Part shown: piece by piece, positions 7,404 through 15,568 of the stretch
How positions within the stretch are numbered: the first letter of the stretch is position 1
Layout: every line of letters starts with the position of its first letter
From: Desulfarculaceae bacterium
Lineage (GTDB): Bacteria > Desulfobacterota > Desulfarculia > Desulfarculales > Desulfarculaceae
Length of the DNA stretch: 64,000 nucleotides
Direction: 5' to 3'
Assembly (NCBI GenBank): GCA_021737145.1
Contig: JAIPEN010000006.1
Location: 124,001-188,000 of the forward strand
Position numbers and translations under genes: made by a program
The notes under the pieces: generated by a model
What the model saw: the letters and a program-made list of their open reading frames with translations, nothing else
Told to the model about the DNA's origin: nothing
Database searches by the model: none

Positions 7404-10400
7404 TTACAAGGCCATCTCCTTGGCCAGAATCTGGTCGTCGGTGTGGTGCTGCACCTGGATGAGCTTGCGCGGGCAGGCGCTGGCGCAGCTTCCGCAGCCC
7501 TGGCAGGCGGCCGGGTCGATGTAGGCCACCCCCTCCTGATTTATCCGGGGCACTCCGTAGGGGCAGGTGCGCACGCAGGTCAGGCAGGCCACGCAGCGCT
7601 CGGCGTCCACCACCGCCACCTCGCCGCCCACCATCATCTCGGCCTGGCTGAGGATCACCGCCGCGCGGGCAGCGGCCGCCTTGGCCTGGCTGATCACCTC
7701 CTCCAGGAACTTGGGGCCGTGGGCCGCGCCGGCCATGAAGAACCCGGCCCCGGTGAAATCCACCGGCCTGAGCTTGAGGTGGGCCTCCATGAAAAAGCCG
7801 TCCGCGTCCAGGGGCAGCTTGAGGCGGCTGGCAAAGGCATGGGCGTCCTGGTTGGGCCGCACCGCCGCGCTCAGGACCAGGCGGTCCGCGCTCAGGGCGA
7901 TCCACTCGTGCAGGATCTGGTCGTATACCAGCACCTCCAGGCCGCTGGCGCCGGGGGTCACCTGGGGCGGGCTCTGTGGGTCGAAGCGGATGAAGTTCAC
8001 CCCCAGATCGCGGGCCTTTTGATAGGCCAGCTCCTTGAGGCTGAAGGTGCGGATGTCCCTGAACAGGATGCTCACCTGAGCCTCGGGCTTGGCCTCCTTG
8101 ATGGCTATGGCGTTGGCCACCGCCGAGGTGCAGCAAATGCGCGAGCAGTAGGAATGCTCCGGTTCGCGCGAGCCCACGCACTGGATCATCACCACCCGCT
8201 CCACCCCCTCCAGAACGGCCGGGTCGTCGTGCAGGGCCTCGTGCAGGCTCAGCTGGGTGGTCACCCGCTCGTCCTCGCCGAACAGGTACTCGCCGGGCTG
8301 GTATTCCTCCGCGCCGGTGGCCACCACCGTGGCCCCGTGTTTGATCTCCTGGACCTTGCCGCCTCCCTCCAGGCGGCTGGTGAAGTTGCCCACCAGGCCC
8401 CGGGTCTCCTTGATCTGGCAATCAGTGTGCACCCGGATCAGGCCGTGGTGGGTCACCTGGTCGATGAGCTCGTCCAGCCAGGGCCGCACTTCGAAGCCCT
8501 CCACAGTGGAGCGCAGCCGCTTGGCCAGGCCGCCCAGCTCTTCCGAGCGCTCCACCAGGTGGGTCTCGAAGCCCTGCTCGGCCAGGCTCAGGGCGGCGGT
8601 GAGTCCGGCCGGGCCTCCGCCGATTACCAATGCGCTCTGTTCCACGCTCATGGGGAACTGGTGCAGGGGGCTGAGCACGCCGGAGCGGGCCACGGACATG
8701 CGTATCAGGTCTTCGGCCTTTAGCGTGGCCGAGGCGTGGTCGCCCTGGTGCACCCAGGAGCACTGGTCGCGGATGTTGGCCATCTCGAAGAGGTAGGGGT
8801 TGAGCCCGGCCCGCTTCAGGGTGTCCTGGAACAGCTTCTCGTGGGTGCGCGGGCTGCAAGAGGCCACCACCACCCGGTTGAGGTCCTGCTCCTTGATCAC
8901 CGAGGCCATCTTTTCCTGGCTGTCGGTGGAGCAGGTGAAAAGGAACTCCTCGGCGTGCACCACCCCGGGCAAATCGGAGGCGTATTCCACCGCGCCCGGC
9001 ACGTCCACCACCCCGCCGATGTTTATGCCGCAGTGGCACACGAACACCCCGATGCGGCTCTCCGGCCCCTCGCTTTCGCGCTCGGGCGGGAACTCCAGGG
9101 CGCTCACCTCGCTGCCCCGGGCCGGAGCCAACAGCTCCCCGGCCTGGGCCGCCGCGCCCGAGGCCTGCATCACCGTGTCCGGGATGTCGCGGGGGGCCTG
9201 GAACACGCCGCACACATAGACCCCCTCCCGGTTGGTCTCCAGGGGGTTCAGGCCCGCGCGGGCCGCGAAGCCGAAGCGGTCGGTCTCCACCCCGGCGGCT
9301 TCGGCCAGTTGCTTGGCGTCCGGGTGGGGGCTCAGGCCCACCGAGAGGATCACCATGTCGAACTTCTCGGTGACCAGCTCGTCGCGGGCGTCGTAGTAGC
9401 TCATCTCCAGGTCCCCGGTGTGGGGGTCGTCGATGACGCGGCTGGGGATGGAGCGGATGTAGCGCACCCCGTGCTGGTCGCGGGCCCGCTCGTAGTAGCG
9501 GTCGAAACCCTTGCCCTGGGCCCGGATGTCCATGTAGAAGACGGTGCTCTCCAGGCCGGGCAGGTGCTCGGCCGCGATGATGGCCTGCTTGGTGGCGTAC
9601 ATGCAGCACACGTAGGAGCAGTAGTCCCGGCCCAGGGAGGCGTCGCGCGAGCCCACGCACTGGATCCAGGCCACCTTCTTGGGCTCTGCCCCGTCGCCCG
9701 GCCGTTTCACGTGCCCGCCGAAGGGCCCGCTGGCGCTGAGCACCCGCTCGAACTCCAGAGCGGTGAGCACGTTGGGGTAGCGGCCATAGCCGTACTCGGC
9801 CCTGAGCCGCGCGTCAAAGGGCTTGAAGCCAGGCGCCAGGAGCAGGGCCCCCACCTTGAGCTCCAGCTCGGTGGGGAGCATGTCGTGCTTGATGGCCCCG
9901 GCCTGGCACACCTCCACGCATTGGTAGCACTCCGAGCAGATGCCGCAGGACAAGCAGCGCGCCGCCTCGGCCTGGGCGTCGGCCTCGGAATAGGGGCCCA
10001 CCACCTCGCCGAAGTCGCCCCGCCGCTCGGCCGGGTCGCGGTGGGGAGGCCGCAGCCGGGCCTGGACCGCCACGCCCTCGGTTTCGCCCCGGGCCAGGGT
10101 CTGGGATGAGTGGCGGCCCTGGTTCAGGTCCTCGCCGTCCAGGAAGCGCCGGATGCTCTCGGCCGCGGTCTTGCCATGGGCGATGGCCTCCACCGCGGTG
10201 GCCGGTCCGGTCACCACGTCGCCGCCCGCGTAGACCCAGGGCAGGGAGCACTGCAAGCTCACCGGGTCGGTGATGATGCGGGCCCGGGGGCTCACCACGA
10301 TGTCGTCCTCGATGCGCAAAAAGTCCAGGTCCGGTTCCTGCCCGATGGCGGCCAAAGCTCCGTCGATGGGCAGCACCCGGTTGGAACCCTCCACGGGCAC

Positions 10401-11834
10401 CGGCCTCCGGCGTCCCGAGGCGTCGGCCTTGCCCAGCTCCATCTGGATCGTCTCCACCCCGCTCAAGCGGCCGTTCTCCTCCAAAAAACGGGCCGGAGCT
10501 TTCAGGTAGACGATGTTGACGCCCTCGGCCAAGGCATCCTCGACCTCCTCGGCATAGGCGGGCATCTCCTCGCTGGAGCGGCGGTAGAGGATGGTCACCT
10601 CGCTGCTGCCCAGCCTGAGCGCGGTGCGGGCCGCGTCCACGGCCACGTTGCCTCCGCCGACGACCACCACCCTGTCGCCCGGGCTTTCCGCCTGGCCCAG
10701 GGCGGCGGCGCGCAAAAACTCCACCCCGCTTTGCACCCCGGATAGGCTTTCGCCCTCCACCCCCAGGCGCAGGCCCTTGTGGGCCCCGACGGCCATGACC
10801 AGGGCGGCGTAGCCCTCCTGGCGAAGCTGCTCCAAGGCGACGTCGCGGCCCAGGGCGGTGTTGAGCTTTATCTCCACGCCCAGCTTTTTTATGTACTCGA
10901 TCTCGTAGTCCAGCACCTCGGGCGGCAGGCGGTAGTCCGGGATGCCCACCCGGAGCATTCCCCCGGCCACGGGCAGGGACTCGAAGATCGTCACCCCGAA
11001 GCCCTCCAGGGCCAGGTAATAGGCCGCGCTCAGGCCGGCCGGGCCCGCGCCCACGATGGCGACCTTCTCCGTCCGCCGCTCCTTCACCTGGGGCAGGTCC
11101 ATCTCGCACTGCTCCACCTCCCAGTCGGTGACAAAACGCTTTAGCTCGCGGATGGCGATGGCCTGGTCCACCTCGCCCCGCACGCAGGCCAGGGCGCAGG
11201 GCTGGGGACACACCCGGCCGCAAACCGCGGGCAGGGGATTATCCCGGCGGATCAGGGCCAGGGCCTCGCGGTAGCGCCCCTGGGCGATCAGGGCCACGTA
11301 GCCCTGCACGCTGATGTTGGCCGGGCAGGCGCTCTTGCAGGGGCTGGCGCCCAGCTTGTCCACCGCGAAGGCGCTGGGAATGGCCTGGGGGAAGTGGCGG
11401 TAAATGGCCTTGCGCTGGTTGAGACCCTGGTTGAAGTTGGCCGAGATCTGAACCGGGCAGACCTCGATGCAGTCGCCGCAGCCGGTGCAGGCGTCCTCGT
11501 CGATGAAGCGGGGTTCCTTTTTCAGGCGCACCGTGAAGTCGCCGGCCTCGCCGCTGACCTCCTGCACCGTGGCCCGGCTGATGATCTTGATGTTGGGGTT
11601 GGCCGCCACCTCGATGAGCTTGGGCGAGATCATGCAGGTGGAGCAGTCGTTGGTGGGGAAGGTCTTGTCCAGGCGGGCCATGATGCCGCCGATGCTGATG
11701 TCCTTTTCCACCAGATAGACCAGATAGCCCGCGTCGGCCAGGTCCAGGGCCGACTGCATGCCCGCGATTCCCGCCCCGGCCACCAGCACCGCGCCCGAGG
11801 GTTTGTCCTTCAAGGGTATGACCTGCGCGCTCAT
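7404..11834 (-). CDS. hdrA: Giant HdrA: tandem HdrA with inserted GltD-like NAD(P)H oxidoreductase
   Basis: This 1476-residue protein has about twice the length of usual HdrA. Residues 15-130 are an HdrA FAD domain (VAGAGIAGM at 18-26), CSTC at 64-67 and a ferredoxin motif CTGCGDCIEVCP. Residues about 150-640 are a glutamate-synthase-small-subunit-like module: CKSACP, CGRVCPQPCALAC, FAD loop VGAGPAGLSAA at 261-271, NAD(P) loop GGGNVAVDAA at 393-402, and CLSCGICSECYQCVEVC at 627-643. Residues 650-905 resume HdrA (IQCVGSR, YCSYVCC, ILSVGLSPHP). Residues about 928-1476 are a second, complete HdrA with VFVCHCG, FAD loop GGGPAGLTAA at 1072 and two C-terminal ferredoxin clusters (from 1414). The start overlaps the hdrB stop (ATGA). 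HdrA carries the bifurcating FAD. The GltD-like insert suggests an own NAD(P)H site, which is inference. Confidence 0.92.
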   Translation of the reverse strand: MSAQVIPLKDKPSGAVLVAGAGIAGMQSALDLADAGYLVYLVEKDISIGGIMARLDKTFPTNDCSTCMISPKLIEVAANPNIKIISRATVQEVSGEAGDFTVRLKKEPRFIDEDACTGCGDCIEVCPVQISANFNQGLNQRKAIYRHFPQAIPSAFAVDKLGASPCKSACPANISVQGYVALIAQGRYREALALIRRDNPLPAVCGRVCPQPCALACVRGEVDQAIAIRELKRFVTDWEVEQCEMDLPQVKERRTEKVAIVGAGPAGLSAAYYLALEGFGVTIFESLPVAGGMLRVGIPDYRLPPEVLDYEIEYIKKLGVEIKLNTALGRDVALEQLRQEGYAALVMAVGAHKGLRLGVEGESLSGVQSGVEFLRAAALGQAESPGDRVVVVGGGNVAVDAARTALRLGSSEVTILYRRSSEEMPAYAEEVEDALAEGVNIVYLKAPARFLEENGRLSGVETIQMELGKADASGRRRPVPVEGSNRVLPIDGALAAIGQEPDLDFLRIEDDIVVSPRARIITDPVSLQCSLPWVYAGGDVVTGPATAVEAIAHGKTAAESIRRFLDGEDLNQGRHSSQTLARGETEGVAVQARLRPPHRDPAERRGDFGEVVGPYSEADAQAEAARCLSCGICSECYQCVEVCQAGAIKHDMLPTELELKVGALLLAPGFKPFDARLRAEYGYGRYPNVLTALEFERVLSASGPFGGHVKRPGDGAEPKKVAWIQCVGSRDASLGRDYCSYVCCMYATKQAIIAAEHLPGLESTVFYMDIRAQGKGFDRYYERARDQHGVRYIRSIPSRVIDDPHTGDLEMSYYDARDELVTEKFDMVILSVGLSPHPDAKQLAEAAGVETDRFGFAARAGLNPLETNREGVYVCGVFQAPRDIPDTVMQASGAAAQAGELLAPARGSEVSALEFPPERESEGPESRIGVFVCHCGINIGGVVDVPGAVEYASDLPGVVHAEEFLFTCSTDSQEKMASVIKEQDLNRVVVASCSPRTHEKLFQDTLKRAGLNPYLFEMANIRDQCSWVHQGDHASATLKAEDLIRMSVARSGVLSPLHQFPMSVEQSALVIGGGPAGLTAALSLAEQGFETHLVERSEELGGLAKRLRSTVEGFEVRPWLDELIDQVTHHGLIRVHTDCQIKETRGLVGNFTSRLEGGGKVQEIKHGATVVATGAEEYQPGEYLFGEDERVTTQLSLHEALHDDPAVLEGVERVVMIQCVGSREPEHSYCSRICCTSAVANAIAIKEAKPEAQVSILFRDIRTFSLKELAYQKARDLGVNFIRFDPQSPPQVTPGASGLEVLVYDQILHEWIALSADRLVLSAAVRPNQDAHAFASRLKLPLDADGFFMEAHLKLRPVDFTGAGFFMAGAAHGPKFLEEVISQAKAAAARAAVILSQAEMMVGGEVAVVDAERCVACLTCVRTCPYGVPRINQEGVAYIDPAACQGCGSCASACPRKLIQVQHHTDDQILAKEMAL

Positions 11835-12721
11835 AGCCGCTCCCAGTATTGGCGGGGCAGCCCGGCCCCCTCCAGCAGGCCCCGGGGGCTCACCAGGTGC
11901 CGCCCCAGCCAGCGCGGCGTCTGGTCCAGGCCCAGGGCCAGTCCCATGACCTCGGTGAAATACAAGACCGGCAGATAGACCTCGCGGCCCATCTGGCGGG
12001 CGATCTGCTGCTGATACATGTCCAGGTTGGCCTGGCACATCTGGCAGCCGGTGACGATGCAGTTGGCCCCCTGCTGCAAGGCCCGGTCGTAGAGCCGGGC
12101 CACCAGGGCGTGGACCAGGTCGGGCCGGGCCACCGAGTGGGAGGCCCCGCAGCAGTCGGTCTTAAAGGGCCAGTCCATGACCTCCACCCCCAGGGCGGCG
12201 AGCAGGCGGTCCAGGCCCCGGGGGTTCTCGTAGTCGGTCTTGCCGGTCACCCGGGGGGGCCGCTGGCCCTGGCAGCCGTAGTAGCAAACCGCCTTGAGCC
12301 CGCTCAGGTCCTGGCTGGCCTTGTGCTGGGCCAAGGCCATCATCCCTGGGGTGGTGAGGTACTCGTTGAGCTCCATCACCTCCACCGAGGCGTAGTCCGC
12401 GCCCAGGGAGCGTATTTCGTCGATGATGAGGGAGCCGTCGGCCATCAGCTCGTGGCGGGCGCTGGCCAGGCGGTTGTAGCAAAGGGCGCAGGGCACCACC
12501 AGGGGCGAGGGCCCTTCCATGGCCAGGGCCAGGTTGCGCGCCGCCAGGTTCAGGGCGGCCCGGTGGTCCAGGCTGTGGGCCGCGGTGGCCCCGCAGCAGT
12601 TCCAGTCCTCCAGCTCCCTCAGCTCGAGGTCCAGGGCCTTGGCCACGCCCTCGATGCTTTCGGCATAGTCCCGGGCCGTGGCCTCCAGGGAGCAGCCGGG
12701 GTAATAGCTGACCTCAGGCAT
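11831..12721 (-). CDS. hdrB: HdrB, heterodisulfide reductase subunit B
   Basis: This 296-residue protein has both CCG domains that define HdrB. The first runs from the N-terminal PGCS through NCCGA to PCALC, and the second from CYYGCQG through DCCGASHS to GCQMCQ. In methanogen HdrB these ligate two non-cubane 4Fe-4S clusters where a disulfide is cleaved. In MetFV complexes HdrB-like subunits relay electrons and the natural acceptor is unsettled. It overlaps hdrC by eight bases and hdrA by four. All expected cysteine ligands appear present. Confidence 0.94.
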   Translation of the reverse strand: MPEVSYYPGCSLEATARDYAESIEGVAKALDLELRELEDWNCCGATAAHSLDHRAALNLAARNLALAMEGPSPLVVPCALCYNRLASARHELMADGSLIIDEIRSLGADYASVEVMELNEYLTTPGMMALAQHKASQDLSGLKAVCYYGCQGQRPPRVTGKTDYENPRGLDRLLAALGVEVMDWPFKTDCCGASHSVARPDLVHALVARLYDRALQQGANCIVTGCQMCQANLDMYQQQIARQMGREVYLPVLYFTEVMGLALGLDQTPRWLGRHLVSPRGLLEGAGLPRQYWERL

Positions 12722-13331
12722 GGCTGCCTCCCCGGCGCTTTTTGAAAAGGGCCCGGCGCCAGCGGCTTTCCCGGGTGCGCGCGGGCAACAGCTTCAGGCG
12801 GCCCTTGCGCAGCATGGTCAGCCCCAGGCGGGCGTTGGCCATGGCCTCGGGGCCAAAGGCTCCGCCGGTGCGCAGCATGTAGGATCCCATGAGCTCGCCC
12901 TCGAAGACCCGGCCCCGCTTGGCCACGCCCTTGAGAAATAGCTCGTGGAACAGGCGGATGTCTTTTTCGCCCACCTCCTCGCCCCGGCCGTGCAGGCGCT
13001 CCTTGAGCCAGTCCATGAGCCGGGGCAGGTCCACCTGGTTGGGGCAGCGGGTCAGGCAGGTCTGGCAGGAGGCGCATATCCACACCGTGGCCGAGGATTC
13101 CAGGCGCTCCATCTGGCCCAGCTGCAACAGGCGCACCGCCTGATAGGGGTGCAGGTCCATGGCAAAGGTGAGGGGGCAGCCGTTGGAGCACTTCTTACAG
13201 CCGTAACAGGCCCCGGCCTTCACCCCGCTGGACGCCTCCACCTCGGCCAGCCAGCGTCCTTCGGGGCGCAGGGCCTCGCCGGGCGGGGGCAAGGCTGGGG
13301 CCGCTTCGGGTTGGGGCTGGGTCCGGGACAT
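12714..13331 (-). CDS. hdrC: HdrC, heterodisulfide reductase subunit C
   Basis: This 205-residue protein has two classic 4Fe-4S motifs, CYGCKKCSNGCP (about residue 42) and CASCQTCLTRCP (about 86), in the HdrC order. It is soluble, has no membrane part, and is the first gene of the operon. HdrC transfers electrons between HdrA and HdrB. The ATG at 13331 follows a GGGGAGG site. The N-terminal Pro-rich tail (about 25 residues) is an extension relative to typical HdrC. Upstream lies a two-copy direct repeat that may carry the operon's control. Confidence 0.93.
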   Translation of the reverse strand: MSRTQPQPEAAPALPPPGEALRPEGRWLAEVEASSGVKAGACYGCKKCSNGCPLTFAMDLHPYQAVRLLQLGQMERLESSATVWICASCQTCLTRCPNQVDLPRLMDWLKERLHGRGEEVGEKDIRLFHELFLKGVAKRGRVFEGELMGSYMLRTGGAFGPEAMANARLGLTMLRKGRLKLLPARTRESRWRRALFKKRRGGSHA

Positions 13332-13381
13332 GGCGTCCTCCCCTCGGGGTTAGCCTGGACGTTTGACGGGCGCGAACCGCC

Positions 13382-13412
13382 CTTGTGCCGCTAGTGCTTT
13401 TCTTGTGCCGCT
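13382..13412. repeat. Two 11-base direct repeats upstream of the hdr-met operon
   Basis: CTTGTGCCGCT occurs at 13382-13392 and again at 13402-13412, exactly 20 bases apart, or about two helical turns. They lie 51-81 bases before the hdrC start on its upstream side. On the minus strand, CGGCAC-A-AGAA-AAGC has GG and GC at sigma-54 -24/-12 spacing but poor -12 identity. An activator or repressor site is the likeliest reading. Confidence 0.45.
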
Positions 13413-13466
13413 CCGGGTGTGTTTGGTTGTTGATTCATGCTGTCCGGCCCTCTGGAAACACGGGGG

Positions 13467-13859
13467 CTAGCCTACAATGCGCTTGACCTCTCCCAAGAGC
13501 TCCTCGGGCTCGGGGGGCTTTTCAATGTAGCCCTCGGGCTCGGGAACGCTCTGGTTCTTGAATTGGTCCAGCACCTTTTGGGAATGCAAAAAGGTCTTGC
13601 GGGCCAACCCGCTGATCACCAGCACCGGCGTGGCGGCCAGGGCGGGATCGGTCTTGATGTTCCTGTACATCTTGATGCCGCTCTCCTTGGGCATCATCAC
13701 GTCCAGGGTCACCAGGTCGGGTTTGACCTCGTTGAACTTGTCCCACCCCTGCTCGCCGTTTTCAGCCACCACCACCTTGTAGCCGTTGCTGTCCAGGAGG
13801 GTGGAGATGAAGGTGCGAACGTCCATCTCGTCGTCCACCACCAAAACTCGCTTAGCCAT
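13467..13859 (-). CDS. Single-domain response regulator (CheY-like)
   Basis: This 130-residue protein is only a receiver domain: acidic pair DD at residues 9-10, phospho-acceptor D53 in LVTLDVMMP, the VISG segment, and a conserved Lys in YIEKP. It has no output domain, so it works by protein contact or phosphotransfer. It is the last gene of the run sensor kinase - REC-kinase - UspA - receiver, and is likely phosphorylated by one of those kinases. AGGGAGA precedes the ATG. Confidence 0.93.
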   Translation of the reverse strand: MAKRVLVVDDEMDVRTFISTLLDSNGYKVVVAENGEQGWDKFNEVKPDLVTLDVMMPKESGIKMYRNIKTDPALAATPVLVISGLARKTFLHSQKVLDQFKNQSVPEPEGYIEKPPEPEELLGEVKRIVG

Positions 13860-13879
13860 GATCCGTCTCCCTCTTATGG

Positions 13880-14350
13880 CTATAGGGTGTAAACCCGTTC
13901 AGGATTGCGAATGGCCATTACGTGGCAGGGGCAGCGCTTGGCCACCTGCTCCACCGTGCTGCCATAGTGGGTGTCCTCGCCGCCCGAGGCGCCCTCGGTG
14001 CCCATGACCACCAGGTCGATGCCGTGCTCGCGCACGTAGCGCAGGATCTCCACGAAGGGGGTGCCCACCAGCACCACCCACTCCACGTCCAATCCCTTGA
14101 GCCGGTCTCCGTAGCGCTGCTTGAGCTCTTCGGTGAGCTTGGTCAAGAGCTCCGGCGAGGTGTAGGTCACATCGCCGGGGGGGGCCCCCTCGTCGGTCTC
14201 GCTGGGCATGTAGCGCAGGGTGGAGTGGGGGCAGTGCAACACGTGCAGCTTGGCCCCATGGCGCTTGGCCAGGTCCACCGCGTGGTGCAGGGCAATCTCC
14301 GCGTCCTCGGAGAAGTCCGTGCAGTAGAGGATGTTCTGGTAGGTAATCAT
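13880..14350 (-). CDS. Universal stress protein (UspA family)
   Basis: This 156-residue protein starts MITYQNILYCTDFSEDAE. It has the Usp fold pattern with a hydrophobic first strand, the segment DLVVMGTEGASGGEDTHYGS and closing VEQVAKRCPCHVMAIR. The G-2x-G-9x-G(S/T) nucleotide loop is only approximately kept. The ATG at 14350 is preceded by GGAGGTGA. The longer frame to 14401 lacks a ribosome site. Its place inside a two-component operon suggests a stress-response output. Confidence 0.92.
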   Translation of the reverse strand: MITYQNILYCTDFSEDAEIALHHAVDLAKRHGAKLHVLHCPHSTLRYMPSETDEGAPPGDVTYTSPELLTKLTEELKQRYGDRLKGLDVEWVVLVGTPFVEILRYVREHGIDLVVMGTEGASGGEDTHYGSTVEQVAKRCPCHVMAIRNPERVYTL

Positions 14351-14404
14351 GGACTCACCTCCTGGTTTGGCCGGGGGCTTGCCGCGCCCGCCGGACGCCA
14401 ATGC

Positions 14405-15568
14405 TCATGTGTCTTGGCCCTGCTCCGGGGCGGTGGGCGGCAGAATAAGCCTAAACACCGCGCCCGAGCCGGGATCGCTTTCAAAAACCACCTTGCCGCC
14501 GTGTTCCTCGGCGACCTTCTGGGCCACCATCAGGCCCAGGCCGGTGCCCCCGGCGCCCTTGGTGCTGTAAAAGCCCTGGAAGATGCGCTGGGCCGCTTCT
14601 GGCTCCAGGCCGGGGCCGTTGTCCTGCACCTGCAAGCAGACCCCGTCCATCCCTTGCCGGCAGCTCAGGGTCACCCGCCCCCGGGTCACGGTGCCCGCCG
14701 CGTCGATGGCGTTGCTCAGCAGGTTCAGATAGGCGTCCAGGAGCATCTCCCCGTCGGCCGAGGTCGTGGGCCCGCCGTGCTCGGGCACCACCAGCACCAT
14801 CTCCACTCCCCGCCGCTCCGCCTCGTTGGCCAGGCAGGCCGCCGCCTCCTTGACCACCTCGCTCAGGTCCACCGGGGCCTTTTCCGGGGCGCGCGGCTTG
14901 GAGATGCTCAGCAGGTCCTTTATCAGTTCCTGCACCCGGCCGATGTTGCGGCCCAGCATCTCCAGCCCTTCGTTGGACAGGTTAGGCTGTTCCTTGGCCA
15001 GCCCCTGGGAAACCATGTAGGTCCCGCCCTTGAGCCCGGCCAGCATGTTCTTGATCGAATGCACCAGGGCGCTCACCGTCTGGCCCACCGCGGCCAGGCG
15101 CTCGTTGGCCACCACCTTGGCCGTGGCCTCGGCCACCCGCTCTTCCAGCTCCTCGGTGTAGGAGCGCAGCTCGGCCTTTAGGGCCAGGCGCTCCGAGGCC
15201 CGTTTGAGGGCCACGGCCAGGGCCTGGTCGTTGATGGGCTTGGTGACGAAGTCGCTGGCCTGGAGTTGCAGGGACTTTATGGCCACATCCAGATCGCCGT
15301 GCCCGGTGATGATGATCACCTCGGTGTCCGGGCTTATCTGCTTGATGCGCTTGAGCACCTCGATGCCGTCCATGCCCGGCATCTTGATATCGGTGAGCAC
15401 CAGCTCGGGCTTCTGCTCGCCGAATATCTCCAGGCCCTCGGCCCCGGAGGCGGCCGTGGCCACCTCGTAGCCGTCGGCGGCCAGGGACAGCGACATCATG
15501 CGCCGGATGCCCGCCTCGTCGTCTATGAGCAGCAGGCGGCGATAGGCCAGGGGGGAGCACCGGTTCAT
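14405..15568 (-). CDS. REC-histidine kinase (receiver fused to HisKA/HATPase)
   Basis: This 387-residue protein has an N-terminal receiver (phospho-acceptor D60 in LVLTDIKMPGMDG, Lys110 in FVTKP), a coiled-coil linker around 125-155 and a dimerisation helix with H170 in ALVHSIKNMLAG. It ends in a GHKL ATPase with N box LLSNAIDAAG, G1 DNGPGLEP and GTGLGLMVAQK. There is no membrane segment. Its ATG overlaps the stop of the upstream sensor kinase (ATGA). The receiver is probably phosphorylated by that kinase, giving an intracellular relay, which is inference from order. Confidence 0.92.
   Translation of the reverse strand: MNRCSPLAYRRLLLIDDEAGIRRMMSLSLAADGYEVATAASGAEGLEIFGEQKPELVLTDIKMPGMDGIEVLKRIKQISPDTEVIIITGHGDLDVAIKSLQLQASDFVTKPINDQALAVALKRASERLALKAELRSYTEELEERVAEATAKVVANERLAAVGQTVSALVHSIKNMLAGLKGGTYMVSQGLAKEQPNLSNEGLEMLGRNIGRVQELIKDLLSISKPRAPEKAPVDLSEVVKEAAACLANEAERRGVEMVLVVPEHGGPTTSADGEMLLDAYLNLLSNAIDAAGTVTRGRVTLSCRQGMDGVCLQVQDNGPGLEPEAAQRIFQGFYSTKGAGGTGLGLMVAQKVAEEHGGKVVFESDPGSGAVFRLILPPTAPEQGQDT

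Noticed and set aside
8736-10109. Long plus-strand open frame (457 codons) opposite hdrA, and similar ones at 19628-21469 (minus), 23589-25484 (minus), 26993-28750 (minus) and 58010-60481 (minus)
   Set aside because: These lie opposite well-defined genes, are rich in Gly/Pro/His/Gln/Ala without any domain, and arise from strong third-position GC bias.
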